Notes under the pieces: model-generated | The model's input: the letters and a program-made list of their open reading frames with translations, nothing else | What the model was told of the DNA's origin: nothing | The model's database searches: none | Assembly (NCBI GenBank): GCA_950022655.1 | Contig: OX465580.1 | Coordinates: 126,649,016 to 126,713,015, forward strand | DNA from: Alentia gelatinosa | Taxonomy: Eukaryota > Annelida > Polychaeta > Phyllodocida > Polynoidae | Length of the DNA: 64,000 nucleotides | Direction of reading: 5' to 3' | Made by a program: the position numbers and the translations under genes | Part shown: positions 27,801 to 34,214 of the stretch, one piece after another | Numbering within the stretch: the stretch's first letter is position 1 | How the letters are laid out: each line of letters begins with the position of its first letter

Positions 27801-30532
27801 GTGCGGCCCCGTATGGCGGCCGTACCGTGCGACTCATCCTGGCCTGTGGAATATGCCCTTAACCCTTTCACTACGCTGTATAGCACCAAATACACACCCT
27901 GAAATACGCCACTGCAGTATCATTTTCACCCCTGTAGCACGCTGGCACTTTTCACAATATCCACAGTGACGTCAATTTAACAGACCTCCATGGTAATCTA
28001 AAATAATTAGGATGTTATATAATATTAATGATATTACAAATGATCTAGTTTCAAATAGATAAAAAGAAATATCAAAACATTTGCATTATATCATTAAAAA
28101 ATAGCAATTACTAGAATTTTGGAAATGATGCCTCAAGGCATTATAGCGTACTACGCCCGGGAATGCCTCCAGGCATCATATTGTAGCTAAAGGGTTAAGC
28201 CTCCCCTCTCTCTCTGTATCATCATGTTCCCGTCCTAAGTAACACAACCCCGGCCTGGTTTACTGAGATGTGTTAGGCAAAGACTTTTTCATTCTATATC
28301 AAGTCCCTGACGAAGGTACACCAGCCGAAACTAGAAGTACAAAGTAAATGGATCAGCGAATAATTGTACCACATGTCATAACATCTTAATAAAAACTTGG
28401 AACATATAAGACAAGATCTCGGGTATAATTTGATTAGTGGCCTAAACACTATCATCTTCTCTGTAATGGTTTACTTACACATCATCTGGTGCAGCTCCAG
28501 CATATCGTCGAGACAAAGCCTCCCTTGTAAATGAGCGTTCACCAGTCTGGCGAGATTTTCCGTTGAGCATCGCGCCACAATACCGAATGGAATCCCCGAC
28601 TTCCATGCTACGGGTTCACAGCAGTCCACCACCTTCATCAAAACGAAGTATGGTGTGAGTGATGGTAGTTTTATTTTTGCTGTTTGTTTTGTTTTTTGGA
28701 AAGTTTATACCCCTCATTCTGTGGAGTGCAGTGTGGTATTTACTTATTTTCAAACTAGAAAAAATTTGTGTAGTGAGTGATGCTAGTTTTACATGTCAAC
28801 AATTGATGCAGTCTACCTAAGAGGATTTTCTTGGTGAGATTAATTCAATCTTATACATCTAAGAGGTAGCTGAAACTAGACCGCCCAAAAGTAGGAAAAT
28901 AGATAAGGCATTCTGTTCTACCCGCATCGGTGAGCTGCTATTTGTTTTTACAAATAGAAATACCCTTATTTATTTGTAAGATGGATGTATTTTGTTGGAT
29001 TTATTCTGGTCAAAATATCAATTATATGTTTGATATTACCTTTAAAGCTAGATAGTGAAAATCCTACAGATACAATTTGTAAAGCGAACACTACACCCGA
29101 AATAAACACAATATATACCATGATACAACCATGAATTTCAAAGCTCCAGTCAAATAACATGGAAAGAGTCAGACTCAATCCTCTTGCCTTTGATTTAGGT
29201 GTAAAATGAGCGTGATTTCTGTTTAATCAAAAGGGGGCGTAAAGAAAAAACCCTCGGCGATGACTGAGAGATGTAAATACTAAAAAGAAATATGGATTAA
29301 AAAAATAGGCTTCCTTTAGGGGGGTCGTCTTACCTTGACCCTTTCAGTGACGGGCACGGAGAAGGACTGCTGGAGATAGTCTTCAGTATCCTGAGCCTGA
29401 CTGGTCTCAAACAACACGTAGCTCTGGTCCGTGGTTGGGTATGTGGGCAAGATGGGGATATCCTGAGAGTCCAGGTACGAGACCCAACCACCAAGGCCTA
29501 GCGTCACCTGCGTCAAATATCACCAAATTCACATCATCTTCAAATATAGCCCTCTGCATTGATCTGTTATTCGAGGGCTGGTGGCTTGAACAGAGAATTT
29601 GTATATTCACTTAAGTGCTGATTCCACCAACATGATGGGTTTGCCTTGTTATATCTCGGTATGCCTTGCTATATCTTACTTTGTAGCAATATATCTTACC
29701 TCCTTTATCGCGACACATTGTGCACGATCGTATGTGTACTTTTTTCACTAACTACAAAACATAGCCTACTACCAGCAGCAGTCATCTGTGTTAACAGTAC
29801 ATGGGTACCAAGTCAGATATAAAAGTTTTGGTATTTCCCCCCCCCCCCCATAGACTTGACATTGGGGACTGATACTCAATGCCCACGGAGTATTTAGAAA
29901 ATATATTCAATGGGGGATTATGTCACAAATGTCAGCTGATTAGAATAGTCAATGCGAGAGGTGAGATAGATTCAGAAACCTATTCAAGTTTACAATCAGA
30001 GCTCAATCTTGTTTAGATCACTATGTAATTCACGGGGCTTCGCCTTGAGAATTACTGCGCTATTCAAACTTGATGGGGTATGAGCTCTAACCATAAACTT
30101 TCATAGGTTTCCTCTATATAGACTAAGACCATCTGTATGATCAGACAACACATATTTCTACATCAGCGTCTGCAATGTCTATAACATATCCCCTTATGAA
30201 AATATCAATAGGTAAAGCACATACCTTGGGACTAACAGAAACTATCTGTTTATATTTTTCTTCAAATAGCACATTTTCTAACCAGCCAGCCGGGTTCGCC
30301 CCCACCAGTCTAGATATGCGCTCGCCATCCGGACACAGGCCTTGACCAAGTTTTCTCACAACGATACTCGTGTGTTCTATGTGTTTCCGTAGGAGCCTAA
30401 CAAACAACATTATCCTCCGCCGTTGTCTGTAGCCATTATACAGATCTACGACCAGATAGGCCAATGTCAAGAACATGGCTATAGCAGGTTTATCTCGATG
30501 ATATCGCTGACTAGTTCATCCCTATCTGGAAC
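764..30532 (-). CDS. HLCS: Holocarboxylase synthetase (biotin--protein ligase), 7 exons, 3' end outside window
   Basis: This enzyme attaches biotin via biotinyl-5'-AMP to lysines of biotin-dependent carboxylases. Seven minus-strand exons were assembled by GT-AG junctions: 30225-30532 (ATG at 30476), 29334-29507, 28479-28632, 5379-6499, 3458-3637, 2119-2393 and 764-831. Reading phases agree at every junction (0, 0, 1, 0, 0, 2), giving about 742 residues before the sequence leaves the window. In order the protein has a hydrophobic N-terminus, a conserved region with NLARLVNAHLQG, a ~200-residue acidic Ser/Glu-rich linker, a biotin-protein-ligase N-terminal domain (PPNVLVYCG, PWSDN, AVLCQ) at about residues 401-570, and the start of the catalytic domain (GLIVIAGRQTNGVG). 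The glycine-rich biotinyl-AMP loop and the lysine-binding remainder must lie in exons left of position 1. Compared with the ~726-residue human enzyme it is longer N-terminally. Assignment rests on recalled family similarity, not a search. Confidence 0.93.
1039..1310. repeat. Foldback element in HLCS intron
   Basis: It begins with TTATCCTACCCCTAATAT, a terminal sequence seen at several other places in the window (4216, 10081, 14898, 17572). It contains an imperfect palindrome at 1206-1280, with arms starting GCCACTCATTTTG and ending CAAAATGCGTGGC. The remainder of the surrounding intron (832-2118) shows no coding signal. Confidence 0.6.
2119..2393 (-). CDS. HLCS: HLCS exon 6 (helical linker and catalytic-domain entry)
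   Basis: Acceptor ctgtggaata side reads tccacag|GCT; donor is GACGT|gtgagt. Length 275 nt, entering phase 0 and leaving phase 2. Encoded landmarks are AQKDAFLRSIQPRLNDG, LPLVTNA, YHQHLETERLG and VVIYADVMATTMKVID. The last corresponds to the conserved E-V-TTM-x-LLD strand at the beginning of the ligase catalytic domain. Confidence 0.9.
2840..3385. repeat. Duplicated poly(C)/CCCA minisatellite
   Basis: Two tandem units sit in the HLCS intron. Each has a shared leader (CTGGGACATACAGAACC), a poly(C) run, an array of CCCA/CTCA repeats, then a shared ~110-bp unique tail beginning AGACTTCACCTCGTTC. The second unit (from about 3149) has a shorter array than the first. Long translations across the array on either strand are artefacts of the repeat. 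Confidence 0.85.
3458..3637 (-). CDS. HLCS: HLCS exon 5 (60 codons)
   Basis: Acceptor gtggtacag|GTC and donor CAG|gtaaca bound exactly 180 nt, phase 0 both sides. It encodes VLLAKDPQELAVFPEVF, SSSRLAMLRHLLGQLGL and FAVLAAKKQ. This matches the helical segment that follows the AVLCQV motif in human HLCS. An intronic CCCA minisatellite lies directly downstream. Confidence 0.88.
3718..4060 (+). repeat. Foldback family A, copy 1
   Basis: A long imperfect palindrome is centred near 3797. Its arms contain TTTACCGTTTGTACGGA and TCCGTACAAACGGTAAA, flanked by CATGCTGTACAAG and its mirror. A shared ~190-bp right segment contains GGTCCGTAC motifs. Related copies lie at 35408 and, inverted, at 59727. There is no coding capacity, so it is a non-autonomous DNA element by appearance. 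Confidence 0.75.
4065..4343 (+). repeat. Foldback family B, copy 1
   Basis: Inner arms carry TTTCATATGATTGTTTATATG and GTAAACAATTATATGAAA around an apex near 4135. The outer part carries TTTTATCCTATC and its mirror GGGTAGGATAA. The closest relative is at 14775-15030, which shares the same inner and outer arms. Confidence 0.7.
4577..4663 (-). repeat. tRNA-like sequence, probably a SINE head or tRNA pseudogene
   Basis: Read on the minus strand, it has a good internal A box (TTAGCTCAGTGG, plus positions 4640-4651) and a near-consensus B box (GGGTTTGAGTCCC, plus 4584-4596) spaced as in pol III genes. The acceptor stem ends do not pair well and the anticodon-variable region is too long for a clean tRNA. 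I therefore call a tRNA-derived element rather than a functional tRNA gene. Confidence 0.5.
4765..5010 (+). repeat. Foldback family C, copy 1 (52-bp hairpin arms)
   Basis: It contains a near-perfect hairpin with arms at 4871-4922 and 4936-4987. The apex reads GGCTTTGCCT. Flanking shared blocks include TTATGTCACAAATGTTAGCC and CTTTCATAGGTTTTCTCTAT. Copies lie at 9047, 21204 (inverted), 29831 and 42019. Confidence 0.75.
5080..5250 (+). repeat. Interspersed repeat family D, partial copy
   Basis: It shares GATGGAATTGGGCTTGG, TGTGGGG-AGGTTTGA and the AAACAAGGATTTCCTTGG block with copies at 11361, 19667, 20271 and 24685. An A-rich tract follows at 5307-5340. Confidence 0.6.
5379..6499 (-). CDS. 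HLCS: HLCS large central exon: acidic linker and BPL N-terminal domain
   Basis: An exon of 1121 nt from acceptor ttcttgcag (exon starts 6499) to donor CAG|gttgga (ends 5379). The first ~200 residues are low-complexity and acidic. The last ~165 form the biotin-protein-ligase N-terminal domain, a class I glutamine-amidotransferase-like fold (family knowledge) seen here as KPPNVLVYCGKKDS, RYVIYNL, PWSDNTALLVLAS and GVAVLCQ. The open frame continues 10 codons beyond the donor to a stop, so the longer uninterrupted ORF would give a wrong C-terminus. Confidence 0.9.
6500..7610. other. Start of the giant HLCS intron; no gene seen
   Basis: The region is AT-rich and unique-looking. A lone AAAGGGTTAA at 6868-6877 resembles the right end of the TTAA family described below, but I could not find its partner end. 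Confidence 0.4.
7611..8130. repeat. Family C-related repeat fragments
   Basis: Blocks such as TTTCACCCCTGATAATTTTG, GCTTAACATTGGGAACCCG and GCCCCTACGAGTATTGCAGT recur at 25240-25350 and 33245-33400. A second block near 8035-8110 (GGTGAGATAAATACAGAAAG, GTTCTCCAACTCGTTTGA) recurs in inverse orientation at 25100-25250. Confidence 0.55.
8131..9046. other. Intronic sequence, nothing recognised
   Basis: No convincing ORF, splice-bounded exon or repeat was seen. Short ORFs here lack homology I can recognise. Confidence 0.4.
9047..9225 (+). repeat. Foldback family C, partial copy 2
   Basis: It shares TCTCACCCCTGGTATTTTTC, the GTATTTAGAAAAAATACTCA block and GTTAGCCCATTAGTCAATGT with the other copies. 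The central hairpin has been lost, leaving ATACGAGCTCTTACC followed by the right end. Confidence 0.65.
10004..10545. repeat. Inverted-terminal-repeat family E, copy 1, with nested foldback
   Basis: Ends are GGGGCCATCCATAAAGTATG at 10004 and CTTTATGGATGGCCCC ending at 10545. Inside is a second element starting TTTTATCCTACCCC (10081). It contains a hairpin with arms at about 10242-10292 and 10308-10360, whose apex reads GGCTTTGCCT. A poly(C) run lies at 10051-10068. No coding capacity. Confidence 0.7.
10546..11360. other. Intronic sequence with a SINE-like fragment
   Basis: Around 11190-11250 the motifs TTTGTGGTTTAACGTCCCAG and GGGGACCCTGAGG occur. The same pair appears in reverse near 35117-35155. 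Nothing else was recognised. Confidence 0.4.
11361..11608 (+). repeat. Interspersed repeat family D, copy 2
   Basis: It begins CAGGGATGTCAGCTGG. It includes ATGTGGAATTTACTGCCTCA, CATGGAATGGGGCTGGGGTC and the AAAACAAGTATTTCCTTGG block. Confidence 0.7.
11620..11748. repeat. Foldback family F, copy 1
   Basis: A ~128-bp imperfect palindrome: ACGATGATTTTGTG at the left, its mirror near 11740, and apex GTAATACACTCGC / GTGTATTAC. The closest copy is at 27580-27708. Confidence 0.7.
12080..12611. repeat. Inverted-terminal-repeat family E, copy 2
   Basis: The left end is GGAGCCACCCATAAAGTAC and the right end is CTTTATGGATAGCCCC. Internal GGAAATTTTGCGTATGC recurs in copies at 17397 and 26171. The boundaries are approximate. 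Confidence 0.6.
12917..13035. repeat. Foldback family F-related palindrome
   Basis: Arms TTTCAGATAAAAGCGG and CCGCTTGTATCTGAAA flank a centre with CAATATCCTCGCATGCGCTC. A related palindrome follows at 13283-13385. Confidence 0.65.
13283..13385. repeat. Foldback palindrome with GACTGG/CCAGTC ends
   Basis: The left arm is GACTGGTTTCAGATACATG and the right arm ends TTTTATCTGAATCCAGTC. Each arm is about 40 bp with scattered mismatches. It resembles the 12917 element. Confidence 0.65.
13555..13725. repeat. ~85-bp tandem repeat, about two units
   Basis: Repeated blocks are TCCATACAGAGTTCTATAGG, GACACTTTATATTAG and their variants. An AAAT microsatellite follows at 13732-13755. Confidence 0.65.
13760..14770. 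other. Intronic sequence, nothing recognised
   Basis: Short ORFs only. A 107-codon ORF at 13796-14119 has no recognisable domain and biased composition, so I treat it as chance. Confidence 0.4.
14775..15030 (+). repeat. Foldback family B, copy 2
   Basis: It has the same inner arms (ACAATTGTTTATATGGCGTG and CAAACAATTATATGAAATTG) and outer ends (TTTTATCCTACCC and GGGATAGGATAAA) as 4065-4343. Confidence 0.7.
15195..15385. mobile_element. TTAA-bounded MITE, copy 1
   Basis: TTAA followed by CCCTTTAGACTCGG at the left, and CCGTTATAAAAGGG followed by TTAA at the right. Length 191 bp including both TTAA. The ends match the four larger TTAA elements at 18195, 27859, 51526 and 54717. TTAA target duplication is characteristic of piggyBac and Kolobok transposons (family knowledge). 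No transposase is encoded. Confidence 0.7.
15386..16157. other. Intronic sequence with one short palindrome
   Basis: A palindrome at about 16052-16112 has arms TTTTAGGTGTGTCTAGACG and GTCTAAACACACCTGAAC. Nothing coding was recognised. Confidence 0.45.
16167..16610 (+). mobile_element. Family G MITE, copy 1, with 9-bp target-site duplication
   Basis: It starts TAGACTTGCTCAAG and ends CTGAGGCCAGTCTA, giving short inverted termini. It is flanked by perfect 9-bp direct repeats ATTACTGAC at 16158-16166 and 16611-16619. The body is nearly identical over its 444 bp to the copy at 26712-27154. There is no coding capacity. A 9-bp duplication is typical of Mutator-like and some Merlin transposons (family knowledge); the autonomous partner is not in the window. 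Confidence 0.88.
16620..17396. other. Intronic sequence, nothing recognised
   Basis: Simple purine-rich stretches (GGAAGGAGGAAGGGAGGG near 17333) and no domain-bearing ORF. Confidence 0.4.
17397..17460 (+). repeat. Family E terminal fragment
   Basis: It contains GGGCCATCCATAAAGTATG then TACGCACTGAGAGGGG and a GGAAATTTGGCGTATGC block. It reads as one end of family E; the partner end was not found nearby. Confidence 0.55.
17572..17819. repeat. TTTATCCTACCCC foldback with internal 43-bp tandem duplication
   Basis: Ends are TTTATCCTACCCC and GGGGTAGGATAAA. Inside, a ~43-bp unit containing ACCGTCTCAACGATCAATAG is present twice in tandem (about 17601-17685) with almost no divergence. Confidence 0.75.
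18108..18124. repeat. Poly(G) run
   Basis: An uninterrupted G homopolymer of about 17 bases. It is one of many C/G runs in the window, on either strand. Confidence 0.9.
18195..18915. mobile_element. TTAA-bounded MITE, copy 2, with nested inverted-repeat insertion
   Basis: TTAA-CCCTTTAAAG at the left, CCTTAAAGGG-TTAA at the right. Two TGCCTNNAGGCA-type palindromes lie near 18629 and 18665. Between ATGCCCATCTAC (18212) and its mirror GTAGATGGGCAT (18601) is a ~400-bp segment that looks like a second, nested element. Confidence 0.78.
19667..19880 (+). repeat. Interspersed repeat family D, copy 3
   Basis: It shares CCTCAGAGAGACTGAGAAAA, CATGGAATAAGGCTG and AACAAGGATTTTTGCG with the other members. 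It is more diverged than the copy at 24685. Confidence 0.6.
20271..20545 (+). repeat. Interspersed repeat family D, copy 4
   Basis: It begins CAGGGATGTTTGTCAG. It contains TCATGTGGAATTTTCTCTCT and CATGACATGGGGCTGATGG. Confidence 0.65.
20546..21203. other. Intronic sequence, nothing recognised
   Basis: AT-rich. No exon-like ORF or repeat relationship within the window was noticed. Confidence 0.4.
21204..21471 (-). repeat. Foldback family C, copy 3 (inverted)
   Basis: It reads in reverse relative to 4765-5010, with TATAGAGGAAACCTATGAAA at its left end. The hairpin is centred near 21279, and its apex on the minus strand reads GGCTTCGCCT. The right end has AATGTTAAGTCTA. Confidence 0.7.
22440..23015 (+). 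promoter_or_regulatory. Candidate TATA promoter, leader and short first coding exon inside the HLCS intron
   Basis: TATATAAG at 22440-22447 is followed by a ~540-nt leader unusually rich in CCTAGG and ACCT motifs. Then comes an ATG at 22986 in an excellent Kozak context (CCACCACCATGG). Ten codons later (MAFTYPIAAK) the frame meets a splice-donor-like AAG|gtactg at 23016. This looks like the first exon of a plus-strand gene nested antisense to HLCS, or an old retroelement leader. I could not identify a following exon and do not recognise the peptide. Confidence 0.35.
23016..24684. other. Intronic sequence, nothing recognised
   Basis: AT-rich. A 71-codon ORF at 23392-23607 has no recognisable domain. 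No obvious second exon for the 22440 unit was found. Confidence 0.4.
24685..24925 (+). repeat. Interspersed repeat family D, copy 5
   Basis: The best-preserved copy, running from CAGGGATGTCAGTTGGGG through GGCCATGGAATGGGGCTGG to the AAGGGTTTCCTTGG block. Confidence 0.7.
25080..25380. repeat. Family C-related repeat fragments
   Basis: It contains TCGTTCTCCATGAGTTTGAT, a mirror of it further right, and CTCATAGGGGCAAGGAGAAC. The same blocks occur at 7611-8130 and 33245-33420. Confidence 0.5.
25381..26065. other. Intronic sequence, nothing recognised
   Basis: No domain-bearing ORF and no repeat match noticed. Confidence 0.4.
26069..26140. repeat. 12-bp tandem repeat, six units
   Basis: The unit GTACCTCCCTCA is repeated head to tail with single-base changes in two units. 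Confidence 0.9.
26171..26323. repeat. Inverted-terminal-repeat family E, copy 3
   Basis: It starts GGGGGCCTTCCATAAAGTAC and ends CTATATGGATAGCCCC. ATG precedes the left end and follows the right end. It is a short, compact member of about 153 bp containing TTTTCGGAAATTTTGCG. Confidence 0.7.
26712..27154 (+). mobile_element. Family G MITE, copy 2, with 9-bp target-site duplication
   Basis: Starts TAGACTTGCTCAAG, ends GGCCAGTCTA. It is flanked by perfect direct repeats AGAGAGGCC at 26703-26711 and 27155-27163, different from those of the other copies. That is the mark of independent insertions. It is nearly identical to the copy at 16167. Confidence 0.88.
27580..27708. repeat. Foldback family F, best-preserved copy
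   Basis: A ~129-bp palindrome. Outer arms are ATTTTGTGGACAGGCAGC and GCCTGTCCACAAAACC; the apex is CGTAATACACTCGC followed by GCGCTCGTGTATTAC. Arms are about 62 bp with few mismatches. Confidence 0.85.
27763..27830. repeat. GC-rich short tandem repeat
   Basis: Degenerate repetition of CGTACGGCGGCCGTGCGGCC-like units. It is a sharp GC spike in AT-rich sequence. Confidence 0.7.
27859..28198. mobile_element. TTAA-bounded MITE, copy 3
   Basis: TTAA-CCCTTTCACTACG at the left, GTAGCTAAAGGG-TTAA at the right. It has palindromes ATGCCTCAAGGCAT near 28126 and ATGCCTCCAGGCAT near 28163. No coding capacity. Confidence 0.75.
28479..28632 (-). CDS. HLCS: HLCS coding exon 3 (N-terminal conserved block)
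   Basis: Acceptor gatgaag|GTG and donor T|gtaagt bound 154 nt, entering in phase 0 and leaving in phase 1. It encodes VVDCCEPVAWKSGIPFG and NLARLVNAHLQG, resembling the block that precedes the linker in vertebrate long-form HLCS. The phase-1 donor is matched by the phase-1 acceptor of the next exon at 6499, after an intron of about 22 kb. The exon contains no start codon of its own and would be missed by ORF-length filters. Confidence 0.8.
29334..29507 (-). CDS. HLCS: HLCS coding exon 2 (58 codons)
   Basis: Acceptor gacgcag|GTG and donor AAG|gtaaga bound 174 nt, phase 0 on both sides. It encodes VTLGLGGWVSYLDSQD followed by an acidic, Gln-rich stretch. This is part of the N-terminal extension of animal HLCS, which is poorly conserved; the assignment depends mainly on position and phase agreement with the exons on either side. 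Confidence 0.78.
29831..30120 (+). repeat. Foldback family C, copy 4
   Basis: It lies in the first HLCS coding intron. It carries CATAGACTTGACATTGGGG, GGGGATTATGTCACAAATG and a hairpin with apex GGCTTCGCCT near 30040. The right end is CTTTCATAGGTTTCCTCTAT. Confidence 0.7.
30225..30532 (-). CDS. HLCS: HLCS exon with start codon (84 codons plus 5' UTR)
   Basis: The ATG at 30476 begins MFLTLAYLVVDLYNG, a hydrophobic stretch followed by an Arg-rich segment (QRRRIMLFVRLLRKH). An in-frame TGA lies 14 codons upstream (30516-30518), so this ATG is the first available start. The exon is bounded 5' by a pyrimidine-rich acceptor (ttttccag, exon starts 30532) and 3' by AAG|gtatgt (exon ends 30225), phase 0. 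The upstream acceptor implies at least one further non-coding 5' exon to the right. The N-terminus could act as a membrane anchor or organelle-targeting sequence; that is inference. Confidence 0.85.
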
Positions 30533-31849
30533 CTGGAAAAGAGGAAATCTGTGTTATATCACAATCATTCAAAGGCGATACATAATGAATGACTGTTAGT
30601 GTTTTACTGAGGTGGTATCGAGAGATTGAAATAATTTTGCCAAAACTAGGCACCGGTACTACAAGCATTTGTCTGAAAAACTCACCTTGGTGAGAGACGT
30701 CTTTTTTTCAATAATATAAAAAAATAAATAAATAAAAAGAAATTGATCGAGGTATATACAGCGTAAGATTCGTGAATACTGTTTTATGTTTAATATGATT
30801 TATATTTTGGCAAACCTTAAATTGGTGGTTCAATAAGGAAATAACTTGTTTCATACATAAACATCAACCTTGTCATCTTTTCCATATCAACATTGACAAC
30901 TTTAGACTAGATCTTCAAAATATAACCCTCATGTATTACATTGGTACATTTACAATACAAGTAACCGTACATACAATTTACAAAGTAATTTCTTTTTACA
31001 TTCCATATATATCCCCTACTCAAGAAAGCAACAATATCAACGAAACTGTTACATTACGTCGACGGTTGAATATGAATTTTGCATTTTAACAAGAGTCTAT
31101 AGAGGTGGCAGTGAGTAACAGCAACAGAGGCTGAGAAGTGTCTTCCAGCTGTCAGAGCAAAATAACCTAATATCGCCCATGATACCATACCGTCCAAGGC
31201 TAGCGTTAAAGACTATGAGCGCCAAATATTATTTCGCAAAGTATTGTGACATATTTTACTTACTGGACTTTGTGGGATACAATCAATCAGATTCATATTC
31301 TCCTATGCTCCCAGAACTAGATCTTCGTCTTGTTTGACATCTACAAAATGTTGACATACCCGGCGGCGCGATAGTTCTTCAATAATCCTCTAGATGGCAA
31401 CCGAGAGCTCCTGCATCTATAATACAGATCTCTAACGTAGAAGGTGGAATGGATCCAAAGTGAATTTCTTATCATATAAAGAGTCCAATGTCAATACAAA
31501 GCCAGATAAGACACATGCCGCGTTTGATAGCATACCACGTCTTTTTCTATCGCATGTTTTATCTCTATTGTGTAGATATGAGCACATGAGAATGTTATTT
31601 TAAAGAATGTTAGAAATTTCCAAACGTCAGCTGCTGTCAAACTCAAAGCCACGGACTTGGATGTAGCCTGGCATAGTCATATTTTATATCATCAACTATC
31701 TTATATTCAATTCCCTTATCAGTATTTCTCATATAGTCACACTGACCATACTATTTAGCATCTCTAGTTGATTTTTTTTTCTAATTAAGCAAAAGTGGAA
31801 ATTAGCTTCCACTCCGTTTACTTTGGTCAACATTTTGTGTTGTTCTCAT

Positions 31850-31930
31850 TAATTTCTCGCGATCTCAGCTGTTCGTCATTGGCCGTCAGCGAGTTGCAGG
31901 AGAAGTGCCACATCCTTCAAAGCTGTGAGT
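31850..31930 (-). promoter_or_regulatory. HLCS: Possible HLCS promoter elements
   Basis: TCTCGCGATC (31855-31864) is one change short of per-base agreement with the TCTCGCGAGA promoter palindrome of housekeeping genes. It lies next to an inverted CCAAT (ATTGG at 31878-31882) and local CpGs. The position, 1.3 kb upstream of the HLCS 5' UTR acceptor, would fit a non-coding first exon. No TATA. This is inference only. Confidence 0.22.
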
Positions 31931-32906
31931 TTCCTCGAATTGCGAAAGACATTCGTTACCTTTGCCAAGACTGAATATATCAAAACGGAAAACATCCATA
32001 TGGCATTGACCCCTATTTTTAGAAATGACTAAGGAACTGGCACAAGTAATTCCTAGTCCATTCCTGTTATTGTGGTCAGTGTGGAGCCACTTGCTTCTAC
32101 TTGCCGAGAACTCAAAGTATTTATATTTCTAGGCCTCGGCTGGACAACTTTCGACATTGCATGGGGTTACTTCTCAAATCACGCCTTAGATACATAGCAG
32201 TAGATATACTTTTGCCAAAATGTGATTATATAAGATGTTGTGTTAGACGTGTTCGGCTTTTCTAGGGAAATGGCAGATCTCTAAAAGCATGTTTTCCCAA
32301 ACACCGTGCCTCGGGGGTGAGAGTGGGCGGGGTGATTGGATGTGTCCGTGTTTGAGTAAACAACTTTGTGATGGCAGTGAATGAGTATTGTTGATAATAG
32401 GTCTGTTTGGACGTAGTGACGATACGGAAACCAAATGTAGTTTTTTGTCCGATGTGATTATCATTATTTGAAAACAGTTGGACAGTTACTTTCTCAGCTT
32501 TGATGCTGGAACGGAGTCCCTTTGCTCTGACCATATGCTTGATAATGTTAATATTTATAATTAGCTTTTACTTAGAACTATACCGCCGTTAGTTATTTAG
32601 ATCTAGATCTAGTCTATATTTCCTCGAACCTATATTTCCACATGGTATTTCATGATGTGATTAGGATTTCAGGTTATTCTCCGTTATAATGGCAATGCAA
32701 ATTGTAATATTTGTTAGTCATGTAGCCTAGTGAGCAAACATGTTTTTAAATATTTAGTTTTATTACCCTTCCCCATACTATCACTGGGCCAATTCATCAC
32801 ACACGGCAAACAAACTTAGTTAGATTGTTTTTCTCTTTTTATTTTCTTGGGGGACTGTTGGGGTGCTTTGTTTAGTCTTGCCGGGATCTGGTAGCATCAG
32901 CTATGC

Positions 32907-32963
32907 TTGACCCAGTGCTTGACCGGTGCGCTTGACCTAGTATCTTCTCCCATTTTGAGGTCA
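32907..32963. promoter_or_regulatory. Cluster of nuclear-receptor-like half sites
   Basis: TTGACC occurs three times as direct repeats (32907-32912, 32919-32924, 32932-32937). An AGGTCA (32958-32963) follows on the opposite orientation. A CRE-like ACGTCA lies 3' at 33034. TGACC/GGTCA is the nuclear-receptor half site (family knowledge); function is not shown. Confidence 0.3.
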
Positions 32964-33244
32964 CCAGCGATGCGGTAGTAAAAGTCGAACGCAGCCGGAT
33001 CAGCTGCTGCGCACGCTGGGGGTGCGTGATCACGTCATTTCTTCTATTTGTGATCTCATTCCCTCAAAAGAGGACTACTTTTAGAAAAAAAGAGTACATC
33101 TTCACCGTAGCATGTGGAAAAGTGGGTCGCACTAAAACATCAAATCTATATCATGTGTTGAGTAGGATAAAGAATAACAAAAACAAAAGCATAAATGAAG
33201 TTTATCATGTTTACCCAGCTTCAGATAGTTCATCTTGGACTTAA

Positions 33245-33420
33245 AGTTTAACTCACCCCAGGTATTTTTGTACCATAGCCATTGGGAACTCGTTCTTTGT
33301 GCCCCTATGACTATTGCAGTCCGTTCTGAATGATCTATATCCAGTACAAAGTACATTCTTTTAGTGTGTAAAGGAGTGAGGTAAATACTGAAAGCAACTC
33401 GTTTCGGTTTCTTCTTTCAT
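33245..33420. repeat. Family C-related repeat fragment
   Basis: Contains CTCACCCCAGGTATTTTTGT, TGCCCCTATGACTATTGCAG and GTGAGGTAAATACTGAAAGC, shared with 7611-8130 and 25240-25350. Confidence 0.55.
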
Positions 33421-33589
33421 TCGTACCTAGTCTAGACCCTATCTGGTGCCCTGCTCCACCCAGACGATATATATATGTGGAACTATGAAATATGGTGTTT
33501 TTTTTCTTATCCATATTACCAGATTTGTCAAGGTGTCTCACTGCTAATACATATCAGTAGACCCTGAATCTGTATTGGTTAGTGGGTAT

Positions 33590-33935
33590 TGGTGACTTAG
33601 AGTCGGTCAGTAATTATTGGTTGGTTATGATCAGTCAGTTATCATCAGTCAGTACAGGTCAGTCGGTGTCGGTAAGTTGGTATTGGTCGATAGGTATCAG
33701 TCAATCAGTATTGGTCAGTTGCTGTTGGTCAATCAGTATCAGTAGATTGCTATCGGTCAGTCAGGATTAGTCAGTCAGTATTGGTTAATTGATATCAGTC
33801 ACTTGGTATTCATCAATCATTATTGATCAGTCAGTATATTAGTCAATCGCTATCAGTCAATCAGCCTTGGTCAGTCGGTGTCGTCCAGTTGGCATCAGTT
33901 GGTCGATATTGGTCATATCACTCAGTCGGTATACT
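33590..33935. repeat. Degenerate GGTCAGT-type satellite
   Basis: About 345 bp of diverged short units such as GGTATTGGTCAGTC and TATCAGTCAATCAG. Translations across it give repetitive Ser/Val/Trp strings without meaning. Confidence 0.8.
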
Positions 33936-34214
33936 GGTCCTAACTTTTTTGTTCTATTTAATAATATTCATTTCCACAATCTGTTACATGAAGAGTTCTT
34001 CCATGTGGACCTAGATTTAGCTCCAAAAGCATTACATCAATTACGTCTGGTATATAGGTGCTACATTTATAGGATGATGGATGAATGGACATGAGCGAGC
34101 AGGCTGATTTCCATCAACAATGAACTGGTACAATATTTGCAACATCGGATTTTTACAGTTTGCTTATTCAGCCTCACTAATCTCTAAATTTGTAGATTAT
34201 GCTTGTCCATAATC

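Larger units (their letters stand above)
30540..33244. other. Intergenic or HLCS 5' UTR intron
   Basis: No coding exon was recognised. Apart from the promoter-like patch at 31850 and the half-site cluster at 32907-32963, I see nothing specific. Confidence 0.4.

Noticed and set aside
33590..33935. CRISPR-like array of short repeats
   Set aside because: Units are adjacent and diverged with no spacers, in a eukaryotic context; it is a degenerate satellite.
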